From positions 1 to 64,000 of the forward strand of contig JAWRHV010000001.1 of assembly GCA_040266995.1 (NCBI GenBank): a stretch of DNA of 64,000 nucleotides, in the 5' to 3' direction. Both the position numbers and the translations under genes were made by a program. The stretch is from UBA4312 sp040266995. Its GTDB lineage: Bacteria; Bacillota_I; Bacilli_A; Erysipelotrichales; Erysipelotrichaceae. Of this stretch, positions 8,362-17,028 are shown in pieces. Within the stretch, counting starts at the first letter, position 1. Each line of letters begins with the position of its first letter. The notes below the pieces were generated by a model. That model searched no databases, had not been told where the DNA came from, and saw nothing but the letters and a program-made list of their open reading frames with translations.

Positions 8362-10158
8362 TCACAAACTTTTGTAAAAATCTTTAATCTTCTTTGCCAT
8401 GAGTTTTCTACGTTGTCCTAAAAACTGCATATAATTCTCAGCTGTATATGTTTCAAATTCTTGAGGTATACAATTCGCTTCAAATGAATGTTTAAGATCT
8501 TCTATATCCGTTATAGACCCTATTTCTAATTCTTTTGTATCAATCTGTTTATATACCTTTTCCATGTAAACCTTTGGAGCATCGTCTTTTATTTGAATAT
8601 TAATCTCCTGTTGTGTTAATGCATAGTTTGCAATCTGATTATACATTGATTTAGAACTATAACCGTTTTTCATTAAATAATTCTTTGGGAACAAATGATG
8701 GATATCCCCTCGGTTTTCCATTAATGCCTGTATTTCAATCTTCTTTGATAAGAAGCCTAAATCTCCACTTTTAATTTGAGCCATTAGATACAAATTAAAG
8801 TACGGACTACTTGCCACTGAAGTAGTTAAACGATCAACAAGTGTATACTCCCAGAAAGCATCGGATAATTCCCCTGCTTCTATGCTTTTTAAGTAATCCG
8901 AAGGATCTTCATAAGAAGCAAATCGCTTAATATCATAATCGAACCAAGATTCTGAAGACCCTGAATAACGACCGGTTAACATTGTAAAGACTATCCATTT
9001 TCGAACAATATCTTCAATTTTTCCTGGTTGTGTTCCTTTGTCAATTAACATTAGATATAAAGCATATCCAAAATTAATCACATTGGTAGAACGAATTAAA
9101 GACTTATCGATTATCCCTGTTGATTTGACAATCATCATATATCGTTCAAAGTTAGTCCTTGATACAAATTGGAGTACTCCTCTCCTTAGCTTATTATATG
9201 ATTCCTCAGCAATACGATCTTCATATTCTCTGGTTTCAAAATTACGACCGGATAATAAGCTTACCAAATCAGATAACCGTCCTCTTAAGAATTGAGAAGT
9301 AAAAGCAACTCTCAATACATCATTGTATTTAGGAACATAGATTTCATCGTTGTTGTGTGTGATCCATTTAATCTTACTGAATTCTTCCGTTGTAACATAA
9401 TCCGTATCATTGTTTTGTATTCTCTCTAAATCAGAAGGGCGTTCCTTTAAATGACAGAAATAATCAATTGTTTTACGAATTGTATTTCCACCATACTGTT
9501 CGTTCGATGCAATTTTTGACATAGCAAAATCCGCTTGAGACAAAACAACCCCTTGCGAGTTAATACGAATAAATATATCTGTTACTTCTTCAATTGATAA
9601 TGTGTGAGATAATTCTATAACACCAATGGAACAAGTTTTAATCTGTTGTAATTCACTGATAGCATCATGTATTTTAAAATCCTCCAAGCCTGGATTTAAC
9701 GCGCAATAATCTCTTACAAAACGAAAAGAATTGAAACCTGGTTGAAACAACTCCGAAATATCGTTGATCCATTGAGGATCCTTTCCAATGGCCGGGTTAT
9801 AAACTTCAAATTTTCTTTCTACCGGATCAAAAGAAATTTGTATAGGGATCTTCTTATAAGATTTATTGATTACCTCTAAACCAGCGATTGCAGCCGTTAA
9901 AGCCGTAATACGTTGCTGACCATCAATTACAACGCGCCGGCCCATGCTGATACTTCCATCTTTCAGTTTTACATCAGGATTCTTCCAGATAATGATATAT
10001 CCTACAGGATAGCCATTAAATAAAGAATCAATTAAATCCCTGACTTTCGAGGCATCCCAAACAAAGGGTCTTTGCATTTCAGGAATAACGACATCATTTG
10101 TTTTAATCCACGTAAGCAACGTCTCTACTGAATTATTGTTCACATCATATTTTGGCAT
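8362..10158 (-). CDS. DUF262/HNH-type protein, GmrSD-like type IV restriction candidate
   Basis: A 598-residue protein with an N-terminal DUF262 (ParB-like NTP-binding) domain: VIPEMQRPFVWD at about 24-35 and the signature DGQQR at 79-83. The C-terminal part has a DUF1524-type HNH nuclease pattern: NRGDIHHLFPK with His487-His488, followed by NQIANYALTQQEIN and DDAP. This joins in one chain what GmrS and GmrD supply, as also in BrxU and SspE. Such enzymes use NTP to cut modified phage DNA. It lies at the downstream end of a run of minus-strand defence genes. Target specificity cannot be read from the sequence. Confidence 0.85.
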   Translation of the reverse strand: MPKYDVNNNSVETLLTWIKTNDVVIPEMQRPFVWDASKVRDLIDSLFNGYPVGYIIIWKNPDVKLKDGSISMGRRVVIDGQQRITALTAAIAGLEVINKSYKKIPIQISFDPVERKFEVYNPAIGKDPQWINDISELFQPGFNSFRFVRDYCALNPGLEDFKIHDAISELQQIKTCSIGVIELSHTLSIEEVTDIFIRINSQGVVLSQADFAMSKIASNEQYGGNTIRKTIDYFCHLKERPSDLERIQNNDTDYVTTEEFSKIKWITHNNDEIYVPKYNDVLRVAFTSQFLRGRLSDLVSLLSGRNFETREYEDRIAEESYNKLRRGVLQFVSRTNFERYMMIVKSTGIIDKSLIRSTNVINFGYALYLMLIDKGTQPGKIEDIVRKWIVFTMLTGRYSGSSESWFDYDIKRFASYEDPSDYLKSIEAGELSDAFWEYTLVDRLTTSVASSPYFNLYLMAQIKSGDLGFLSKKIEIQALMENRGDIHHLFPKNYLMKNGYSSKSMYNQIANYALTQQEINIQIKDDAPKVYMEKVYKQIDTKELEIGSITDIEDLKHSFEANCIPQEFETYTAENYMQFLGQRRKLMAKKIKDFYKSL

Positions 10159-10332
10159 ATTAAATTATCTCCATTTTCTTCTAAGCAAATCCCAACTTTT
10201 TTATACTCAATTTTTTCCTTAACGTCAATAATAATCATCGTTGCTACTTTCGATTTTTCCATATACAATCAAAATACAATTAATCTAGTTCTCAAATATA
10301 GAGCTTAACCTCTTTTCTATGATTAGATTATG

Positions 10333-11802
10333 TTACTTATGTGCAATCAAATATACTCTTGCTCTGCCAATGCCTTGGGATACAATTTTACCTTCATCTA
10401 TCAGTTCCGATACTAAACTTCTTACTCTCGAAGAACTAAGTTTCACGTTATTTGCAATTTCAGAATTACTTGCCGATTCATTCAGATCAATGAATTCAAG
10501 AATTCTCTGTTTGTTGATAGTGGTCTTTTCCGCCTGTTTTTTCCGCCTGCTTTTTCCACCAGTTTTTAACGCTTGTTTTTTTGAAAAAACAAGCGTTAAA
10601 ATAGTTCGATCCGGTCCATACTGCTCTTCAACAATAGGATCTATCCATTTTTTATTTTTCCATACTGAATAAATATCCGGAACACCGCTTCCAGCTCTTT
10701 CCCCAATAGAAATCAAATTAAACATTTTCATAATTGCTTTATTTCTTGGATCTGATATTCCACCACGGAGCATTTGTGCCTTCCCAGTTCGGATGCTTCC
10801 GGGATTCTGCATAATAATCTGATCTTGTTCTTTTAAAATAACAATTCCTCTTGGTAGATAAAAGTCTGCATTTACAATACAGTTTGCTAATGCTTCTCGT
10901 ACTGCTTTGTGAACCGGTGTATCTTCCACTCTTTGTAATCCATCTAATTCAAACGGCTTCTCTAAGTCTCTTGTCATTTTATTGTATACACGAAAGAAAA
11001 AATCAAATAAGTTCCCTGACCAATCTCCTGAACTGGATTGGATACGGTTTGTCCATCGTATGGTTGGATCCAATACCTCCCTATAATCCAAAAAATATTC
11101 CGGAAGGTATCGCACGATACGATACTCCTGCCCAAACATCAAAAGACCTGCCAAAGTCGGATGATAATACCCATCTCTAAGTTTCTCAACAGCACCAATT
11201 CTTTCTAAGTATTCTTCATTCGAAAGTTTTTCCCAAACGTGTCCTGGATTGACAGCAGAATGATAATTCCTATATCCTTGTACCGATTCTTTATCTAAAT
11301 CATCGATTGAAAAGTCTTTTAATACTGCCATATCCATTGTTTCTTCTGGTTCGTCTCTTAACATGCTTCGTATTTCTGAATTGGTACAATGATAATCCCC
11401 TTCCCAATTTCTTCGATACGTCCCGTTCCATAAATCATCATTGATATAAACGGGTCGTTGCTCTCTTCTTGCACGTGGAATATGAATGACGAGTATTATA
11501 TCGCCATTTCTTTCATATGTCTCTATTTCATTATCGACTAATAAATTTACACTTACCTTTTTGCGATTATTAATCGTATCCCAAAACTCTTTTTTAATCT
11601 TTGTTTCATTTTTTAATCCAGTCGTATAAAAACTTCCATCCTTATTTTCAGCAACACCAAGAATAATAACACCACCGTAACAATTGGCCATAGCAGAGTA
11701 TGTTTCCCAAAGACTGTGTGGCAGCCCATTCATTGCCTTCTTCACTTCGATACGGTTATCTTCTCTATACTCATCAAACTTACAAATTTCAAACTGTTTC
11801 AT
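10333..11802 (-). CDS. Schlafen AlbA_2 domain / GHKL ATPase protein with winged-helix C-terminus
   Basis: About 489 residues from ATG 11802, chosen because GGAGGTTAGC lies just upstream; a start at 11832 would have no good site. The N-terminal 130 residues are an AlbA_2 (Schlafen-type) domain with YSAMANCYGGVIILGV and IHIPRARREQRPVY. The middle holds a GHKL-like ATP-binding region (VHKAVREALANCIVNADF, ISIGERAGSGVPDIY). The last 70 residues form a winged helix (SNSEIANNVKLSSSRVRSLV). Proteins of this layout are common in defence islands and as regulators. The linker before the winged helix is encoded by an 18-bp perfect palindrome, reported separately. The function is not established. Confidence 0.85.
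   Translation of the reverse strand: MKQFEICKFDEYREDNRIEVKKAMNGLPHSLWETYSAMANCYGGVIILGVAENKDGSFYTTGLKNETKIKKEFWDTINNRKKVSVNLLVDNEIETYERNGDIILVIHIPRARREQRPVYINDDLWNGTYRRNWEGDYHCTNSEIRSMLRDEPEETMDMAVLKDFSIDDLDKESVQGYRNYHSAVNPGHVWEKLSNEEYLERIGAVEKLRDGYYHPTLAGLLMFGQEYRIVRYLPEYFLDYREVLDPTIRWTNRIQSSSGDWSGNLFDFFFRVYNKMTRDLEKPFELDGLQRVEDTPVHKAVREALANCIVNADFYLPRGIVILKEQDQIIMQNPGSIRTGKAQMLRGGISDPRNKAIMKMFNLISIGERAGSGVPDIYSVWKNKKWIDPIVEEQYGPDRTILTLVFSKKQALKTGGKSRRKKQAEKTTINKQRILEFIDLNESASNSEIANNVKLSSSRVRSLVSELIDEGKIVSQGIGRARVYLIAHK
10564..10601. repeat. 18-bp perfect palindrome inside a coding region
   Basis: Positions 10564-10581 are the exact reverse complement of 10584-10601, with only 2 nt between the arms. 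The arms read TTTTAACGCTTGTTTTTT. It falls in frame within the AlbA_2/GHKL gene, at the linker before the winged helix, encoding roughly LTLVFSKKQALK. No U-tract follows on either strand, so it is not a usual terminator. Confidence 0.9.
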
Positions 11803-11969
11803 GCTAACCTCCATTTGTTTATTACCTTTCAATAAGCAAATACGGATTTATAGCTATATCATCAAAACAGTTGTCAATTTTTATCGTGAAAAGAATGGAT
11901 GTATAGCATTTCTCTCGATTGAATAAATAATTGTAATTAACATATTTAATCCTTAGGTCCAAGTCCTAT

Positions 11970-12716
11970 TTAATTATTTTCATCTCTAATGGAAATTGCA
12001 TGTTCCCTTCTAAATTTTTCTAACTTGTCTTGATATTTTTTTTCGTGCTTATCATGCATTGATTGATTAAAGAAATATAATTGTTGTTTTTGATCATAAA
12101 TATATCCATACCATTCTAGTATAAAAGGAACACTTTCTTTATCAACGTCAAACCTAAAAGCAAAATCTGCTACAGCCCAATAATCTTTCTGAAGAATAGC
12201 TTCATCAACAATGTTTTTTGGGATCTTTTTTTCAGGATTTAAAAATGTTGTATGTATTTTTCTTCTTATTGATTCAATTGCTTTTTTACTAAAGCTTGCC
12301 ATTTCCAAAACCCTTAATACTTTATCACCATAAAGATAAGCATGCTCCAACATCAATAGAATTACGATCCAATCAAAATCGGGACCACCTACTGCGGCCC
12401 CTATACCTCCTAATCGTTGATATATTCTTAAAGTATCAATATGATAAAATTCAATGAAGTCTACAAGCTTGCATTCTTCAATGGGAATCAACCATTCATA
12501 ATTACCGTTTTTGTTAAGAATGTATTTAACAAAAGCATAATCAATACCTTCACTTGAATCATAGTATGAGTAAAACAAATCATACCTTTCTATTTGGAAT
12601 GGCATTATATCCATCGTTGTTATTAAGTCATAGATTGTCGTGTCTTGATCATATTCATATTGAAATTGATTTAAAATTTTTTTGTCATAATCAATTACAT
12701 TCATTTCTAAAATCAA
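11970..12716 (-). CDS. Hypothetical protein of the defence island, partner of a HEPN-like gene
   Basis: A 248-residue protein that I do not recognise. It most likely starts at TTG 12716, since GAGGGG lies 5 nt upstream, while the first ATG (12704) is too far from that site. The N-terminal 60 residues (TIYDLITTMDIMPFQIERYD) could be a small beta-rich domain. A Gly-rich patch GGIGAAVGGPDFDWI lies near residue 105, followed by helical segments and a charged C-terminus. No signal peptide or membrane segment is visible. It follows the HEPN-like gene by 54 nt on the same strand, so the two are probably one unit. A role in defence or as a toxin-antitoxin partner is a guess from context. Confidence 0.7.
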   Translation of the reverse strand: MILEMNVIDYDKKILNQFQYEYDQDTTIYDLITTMDIMPFQIERYDLFYSYYDSSEGIDYAFVKYILNKNGNYEWLIPIEECKLVDFIEFYHIDTLRIYQRLGGIGAAVGGPDFDWIVILLMLEHAYLYGDKVLRVLEMASFSKKAIESIRRKIHTTFLNPEKKIPKNIVDEAILQKDYWAVADFAFRFDVDKESVPFILEWYGYIYDQKQQLYFFNQSMHDKHEKKYQDKLEKFRREHAISIRDENN

Positions 12717-12770
12717 AATATCCCCTCTCTTTCAGTATGTATCTTATATAAAGAATATATCGCAATAAAC

Positions 12771-13331
12771 CTATTCTTTTGTTATCCTTTCGTTCATTAA
12801 TTTCAGTAGACATGTAGCTAAACTTTCTATAAAAACAGTTAATAAAACAACTGGTTGGCCATTTAGGTGTTTTTCGTATTCATATCGTAAATTGATAAAA
12901 TCATTTGAAATGAAGTCTAATTGCTTTTCAAAATTATTAAATGTCAACATTTCTTTTTCCATGCCATTATGAATAGTACTTATAGGTAATACTAATCGTT
13001 TGTCACAAGGCGCTTCTTTCTGAATTCTTAATTTAGTGTCTTTATCCAGCCTTCTAAAAAGAATCAAAAGATTATGAGATTTCAAACTCTTTTCATCAGT
13101 AACATTGATTCCATTATTCATTAATAATCCTTTTAGTGATAGTTCAATTGCATACAAAAAGCATACAAGGGACGGGACATCCAATCTGTTTTCTTTTAAA
13201 ACTTTACCAGCTTTATACCACTTTCGTATTTCAATAATTGAGAACTCGAATCCTTTGTCTAGTTGAACATCCTCAATTTTCTGAGTACTTCTTTTTAATT
13301 GTTTCAAATCATCGGTTATATCCTTATACAT
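12771..13331 (-). CDS. HEPN-like protein, possible RNase
   Basis: A 186-residue, mostly helical protein with the HEPN-type pattern FLYAIELSLKGLLMNNGI at about residues 58-75, SHNLLILFRRL near 85-95, and R149-x5-H155 (RYEYEKH), which fits the R-x4-6-H motif of HEPN RNases. HEPN proteins usually cut RNA and work with an antitoxin or within defence systems. Here the partner would be the unknown 248-residue protein downstream, not a classic MNT nucleotidyltransferase. A 10-bp palindrome GTACATGTAC at 13379-13388 lies 48 bp upstream of the start and could be an operator. The assignment rests on motif shape only. Confidence 0.6.
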   Translation of the reverse strand: MYKDITDDLKQLKRSTQKIEDVQLDKGFEFSIIEIRKWYKAGKVLKENRLDVPSLVCFLYAIELSLKGLLMNNGINVTDEKSLKSHNLLILFRRLDKDTKLRIQKEAPCDKRLVLPISTIHNGMEKEMLTFNNFEKQLDFISNDFINLRYEYEKHLNGQPVVLLTVFIESLATCLLKLMNERITKE

Positions 13332-13652
13332 TTCAATTACCTACTCTTATGTATATGAACATTAATCTTTTGTTAAAAGTACATGTACCTATTTAATTCA
13401 GATATATTGTCTTTAATTCCAACAATAATTAAACTTCTTTAAGGCAGACAAAAATAAATGTATCATTTATAGCAGCATCAATTTATATTTCTATTTTTCT
13501 ATTCGAACAAATAGAAAACAAAGTCATCAATACTTTCAATTTCATACTGAACTCATACTATTTATCAATCCTTTTTAACAGGATTAACACATAATAAATC
13601 TATTTAAACGTATGCAATGTATACTTCTACTAAATCTTGAAAATAAACTCCA
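13332..13652. other. 321-bp AT-rich gap without a gene
   Basis: No open frame with a ribosome-binding site is visible on either strand. The gap holds the palindrome GTACATGTAC near the HEPN gene start, and a 9-bp hairpin TTTTCTATT/AATAGAAAA (13495-13503 with 13510-13518, 6-nt loop), which could end or process the AbiH transcript. The rest is AT-rich sequence with no structure that I can support. Confidence 0.5.
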
Positions 13653-14684
13653 TTATTCTAAACCTTTGCTATTGACAGGAGTAAATATGTCATGATTTAT
13701 TTCTACTAATATTTTTGAATCTATTATTCGTTTTTCTTGCTCATTTGTATTAGAATTCTTATAAAATCTTTCTTTTATTTCCGTTCTCTTATTTTCTTCC
13801 AAAATGATATGCGATGGCTGATATCTTGAATCATGTTCATAAATTAGACATAAAACGTTTTCTCCTAATAAACGCTTTTTAATCTCTACCCAATAGTCTC
13901 GATCAGTTTCACCAATTGATAGACCATATAAACAGATAATTGTTGAATTCTTGATAATTTGAATAAATTCTTGAAAGTTCCCTTGACCGGCTATATTCAA
14001 AAGATTTTTTTTAATGAAAGCGTCTTTAACGTTTTTTAGGCTCCTAAACTCTTTATTTAAAATTTGAGAATCATCATTTACTCCGACAATCATTTCGCTA
14101 TTATCTAATGTCCCATGTAAGTAAAAAGGTTGTTTTAAAATGCATCTGTATGGAGAAATTGGCATTTGATCTATTCTAACATTTTTAAACATTTCATTTT
14201 TTACAGACCATAATAACGAAACGGTGTTTGTATAATTAAAACTTATAGGTTTTATAAAAAAATTATCATGTTGGTAATTTCGAAGCAGATTAATCATCTT
14301 ATCTCTTTCTACCTTTTTTGTATCTTTAACGATATCAGGGATAGAGTGTAATAATATTTCTCTTTTATCTTCATCTGTCAAAGAAATCTTATTGTTTTCT
14401 TGTAACAGATATTCATTCAAAAGAAGGTCAAGTGCTATTTTATCATTCGTAAAAGTATCTATATGTTCACTAGTGAAATCTTTAGTGATAACTCCTAATC
14501 TATTTTCGTAATCACTCCATAATTCATAATCACCATTCCGATAATCTTTGCTCAATTCTTTATAAATAATATTACTTTCATCGATTCTGTCAGATTTTTG
14601 TAAATATTCATAAAAGTCTGTGTATCTTGTATTTAAACCAAATCCTAAATCCAGACCATTTCCAAACAGCCATGTAATGTTCAT
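13653..14684 (-). CDS. abiH: AbiH family abortive infection protein
   Basis: 343 residues from ATG 14684, chosen for the AAGGGA site upstream; a TTG directly before it is possible. The start NITWLFGNGLDLGFGLNTRYTDF is the typical AbiH opening, followed further on by SFNYTNTVSLLW and FYLHGTLDN, both conserved in this family. AbiH from Lactococcus gives phage resistance as a single gene; its mechanism is not settled. The gene follows the AbiGii gene by 68 nt and belongs to the same minus-strand run. The fold hints at a nucleotide-binding (SIR2-like) core, which is inference. Confidence 0.85.
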   Translation of the reverse strand: MNITWLFGNGLDLGFGLNTRYTDFYEYLQKSDRIDESNIIYKELSKDYRNGDYELWSDYENRLGVITKDFTSEHIDTFTNDKIALDLLLNEYLLQENNKISLTDEDKREILLHSIPDIVKDTKKVERDKMINLLRNYQHDNFFIKPISFNYTNTVSLLWSVKNEMFKNVRIDQMPISPYRCILKQPFYLHGTLDNSEMIVGVNDDSQILNKEFRSLKNVKDAFIKKNLLNIAGQGNFQEFIQIIKNSTIICLYGLSIGETDRDYWVEIKKRLLGENVLCLIYEHDSRYQPSHIILEENKRTEIKERFYKNSNTNEQEKRIIDSKILVEINHDIFTPVNSKGLE

Positions 14685-14752
14685 CAAATCCCTTACTTTC
14701 TAATACATATCTTATTATGAGCATGCATGAATTCTCAATTTAATATACTTGT

Positions 14753-15958
14753 TTATCTAAGCATAATATCTCTATGGTTATCCAATTTTAAAAACTCATT
14801 TAAATCATTCTCATTCTTAAACACTTTCATCGAAAACGAAATCCCTTCTTTTGCCTTATCAAAAAAAACGATTAATTCTTTTGTATTTTTATCATACTCA
14901 ACTTTTTTTACTCGTACATTATATAATGCTAACAAACTGTAAAATTGAAAATAACACGAATATACCATTATTTCATATTTCTTTGGCATTTCGAGATACA
15001 ATTTTTTCCTATCATGTTTGATTTTATCAAACTTTAAATGTAAATCGCCGACGTCATCAATAAATGTCATGCTTTGGAATTTTCTTTTTCCCTTAAATGC
15101 CCTATTTTCTATTAAACTTGTATGAAGTTCTTCAATAGTATCCCAATCAGGTTGATTGTACACATAATCCGTTTTAAAATGAACCCCTAAATAGTCCTCA
15201 ATTTCTTTCGCCTTTTTCCAATATAATAACCACTTTTCTTTACTTTCAATTGCCTCATTTGTAATTGAACCTGGATCAGATACTTTAATATTGTTAATAT
15301 ACAGTGATTCGGTTTGTAATTTTTTTATAAATTCATATAGCTCTATATATTTGGATATTGATGGCACCAATTTCTTATTTATATCAGCTTTTATTTGTAT
15401 TTCCTTGTCATAGCTTATCAAAAGTCTGATGCTTAATAAGCTTTCCTTTCGAGTTGTATAACAAATATCTGAATAACTATCTAAAGGAATACGCTCTAAT
15501 TCGAAAAACCTCTGATCATTTTCAACTCCTAAATGAATATCCAATTTATCATTCATGATGTGTGGAATTATATAGACTTTATCTATGCTATCAATTGTAT
15601 TACCTCTAGACTCAATTGTAAATTTACTAACTTCTATCGTTTTCCCATTAATAGTTTGATGTCTTTTATCATTGAGAATAAAGGAAATGCTTTTTTGCGA
15701 ATTATATGAATACTTAAGTATTTCTTCAAGAGATGGATTCTTTTTACCGATTTTCTCTTGATAATGTTCGTAGTTTTCTATTCTTCCATCTAAGGTAATT
15801 TTGGCTTCCCCATTCACCTTCAAAACATAATAATTGAGTTTTCCATCAAACTCATAAGAGAATTCATCTCCTATTGCTTTGCCTAACTCAGAAACAACAC
15901 TATCAGGTAAAAATTTAGTATCTGATTTTTTTCCAAAATTTTTATAAAAATTTGCCAT
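14753..15958 (-). CDS. abiGii: Probable AbiGii toxin of an AbiG abortive infection system
   Basis: 401 residues, close to the length of lactococcal AbiGii (about 397). No motif stands out by eye: the protein is rich in Lys, Asp and Ile, with a helical middle (SISKYIELYEFIKKLQ) and a C-terminal alpha/beta part. The identification rests mainly on pairing with an AbiGi protein: its ATG overlaps the upstream stop (TAATG) and its AAGGAG site lies inside the end of the AbiGi gene, so translation is coupled. AbiG systems are treated as type IV toxin-antitoxin pairs. Confidence 0.7.
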   Translation of the reverse strand: MANFYKNFGKKSDTKFLPDSVVSELGKAIGDEFSYEFDGKLNYYVLKVNGEAKITLDGRIENYEHYQEKIGKKNPSLEEILKYSYNSQKSISFILNDKRHQTINGKTIEVSKFTIESRGNTIDSIDKVYIIPHIMNDKLDIHLGVENDQRFFELERIPLDSYSDICYTTRKESLLSIRLLISYDKEIQIKADINKKLVPSISKYIELYEFIKKLQTESLYINNIKVSDPGSITNEAIESKEKWLLYWKKAKEIEDYLGVHFKTDYVYNQPDWDTIEELHTSLIENRAFKGKRKFQSMTFIDDVGDLHLKFDKIKHDRKKLYLEMPKKYEIMVYSCYFQFYSLLALYNVRVKKVEYDKNTKELIVFFDKAKEGISFSMKVFKNENDLNEFLKLDNHRDIMLR

Positions 15959-16794
15959 TAAAAATCTCCTTCTACCTCATCCCATAAATGTATTCTTGAA
16001 ATTAATATGCACTTATCGTCATTGTCAATATCGCTTAAATTCGTTATCCTGTTGATTAATTTTAATCTTTGTTTTTCAGTTTTTAAAAAGATAAATCGCA
16101 CATCTGAATACTCAAAAACTAAACTTACTTTATCTGCTTTTTTCTGTAAAATTCTATTAAACATTTCAAGTGATGTAGTATCAATGATATCAAGGTTTGA
16201 TATTACTTCTCCAAAATCAAAGCTCTCGTCTAAAAAAGGTACATATCGCCATTCTTTCTCATCAGTAAAATCTTTATTTTCCCCATTCTTTAGATCCACC
16301 CCTCTTAAACATTTAACATATTTCAAAAATTCATTTAACAATTCACCACTATCGTCGTTTTCTTTTTCTTCTTTGAAATAACGAATAAGATTACTATATG
16401 TCTCTTTAATAACAGTTTTGAGCCTGGATTCGGGATTCAGATATATTACTGGCTGTAAACCATGTTGAATCCCCCATTCCTTTCTTAATCCTATACAAAG
16501 ACCGCCGTATTCCTTTTTATGATTTTTTACATTATGTAAGGGAATGTCGCAAAAGCATTTCATTGCTATAGCGACGTATTTTAAATTTGAATCCAATTCT
16601 AATTCTAATTGCATTTGGCTAAAGTCTTCTGTGGAAAATCTAGGTATAAAGCTTTTAGTAAGTATAATATCTTCTAAATACTCGTATTTGTTTAGATAAT
16701 GAAATAAAGAGTTTGCGCTTAGCTTAGCCTTAGGATTTATAATAGCTTCTTCTTTGGGTTCATTACCCGTAATAGGTTCTAATTGTGAAATCAT
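15958..16794 (-). CDS. abiGi: AbiGi family antitoxin-like protein
   Basis: A 278-residue protein that fits the AbiGi family: LFHYLNKYEYLEDII near residue 30, then MKCFCDIPLHNVKNHKKEYG and GLRKEWGIQHGLQPVIYLN at about 78-122, the best conserved blocks. A later segment FTDEKEWRYVP is also family-like. AbiGi is the putative antitoxin that keeps AbiGii in check. It starts at ATG 16794 behind GAAAGG. The promoter 55-80 bp upstream is covered by a 25-bp palindrome, which suggests that the pair controls its own expression. Confidence 0.82.
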   Translation of the reverse strand: MISQLEPITGNEPKEEAIINPKAKLSANSLFHYLNKYEYLEDIILTKSFIPRFSTEDFSQMQLELELDSNLKYVAIAMKCFCDIPLHNVKNHKKEYGGLCIGLRKEWGIQHGLQPVIYLNPESRLKTVIKETYSNLIRYFKEEKENDDSGELLNEFLKYVKCLRGVDLKNGENKDFTDEKEWRYVPFLDESFDFGEVISNLDIIDTTSLEMFNRILQKKADKVSLVFEYSDVRFIFLKTEKQRLKLINRITNLSDIDNDDKCILISRIHLWDEVEGDF

Positions 16795-16848
16795 TGCACG
16801 TGCCTTTCTATTATGGTTATAGGAAATTTATTTTACGTTAGTTAAATT

Positions 16849-16876
16849 AGTATAATTATTTAATAATTATACTCAA
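16849..16876 (-). promoter_or_regulatory. abiG promoter covered by a perfect palindrome
   Basis: On the minus strand a -35 TTGAGT (16871-16876) and a -10 TATACT (16849-16854) stand 16 bp apart. A 12-bp perfect inverted repeat with a single centre base, AGTATAATTATT/AATAATTATACT (16849-16873), spans the -10, the spacer and part of the -35. A protein bound here would block RNA polymerase, as AbiEi does at abiE promoters. Binding by AbiGi or AbiGii is inference. Confidence 0.65.
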
Positions 16877-16976
16877 CATTGCTTTTTATAACAATATTTA
16901 TTATTTGATATAAGTTGGTAAGGATAGCGTAAAATATCTTGTGTAAATTCTATTAAGCTCTTCCATAGAAAAAAGA

Positions 16977-17026
16977 GAGTATCCTTAGTAAAATGAGTTC
17001 GACAAAAAACCATAGAAAGGATACTC
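16977..17026 (+). promoter_or_regulatory. Hairpin that would hide the transposase ribosome-binding site
   Basis: GAGTATCCTT (16977-16986) and AAGGATACTC (17017-17026) form a perfect 10-bp stem with a 30-nt loop. The right arm contains the AAAGGA Shine-Dalgarno of the transposase gene, and its ATG follows 2 nt later. The structure would form only in transcripts entering from outside and would limit translation by readthrough, as described for other insertion sequences. Confidence 0.65.
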
Positions 17027-17028
17027 CC

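Noticed and set aside
10564..10601. Palindrome as an intrinsic terminator
   Set aside because: No U-tract follows the stem on either strand, and it is in the middle of an open, protein-like frame.
16993..17028. Upstream ATG 16993 as transposase start
   Set aside because: It has no ribosome-binding site and lies in the loop of the hairpin; ATG 17029 has AAAGGA at the correct spacing.
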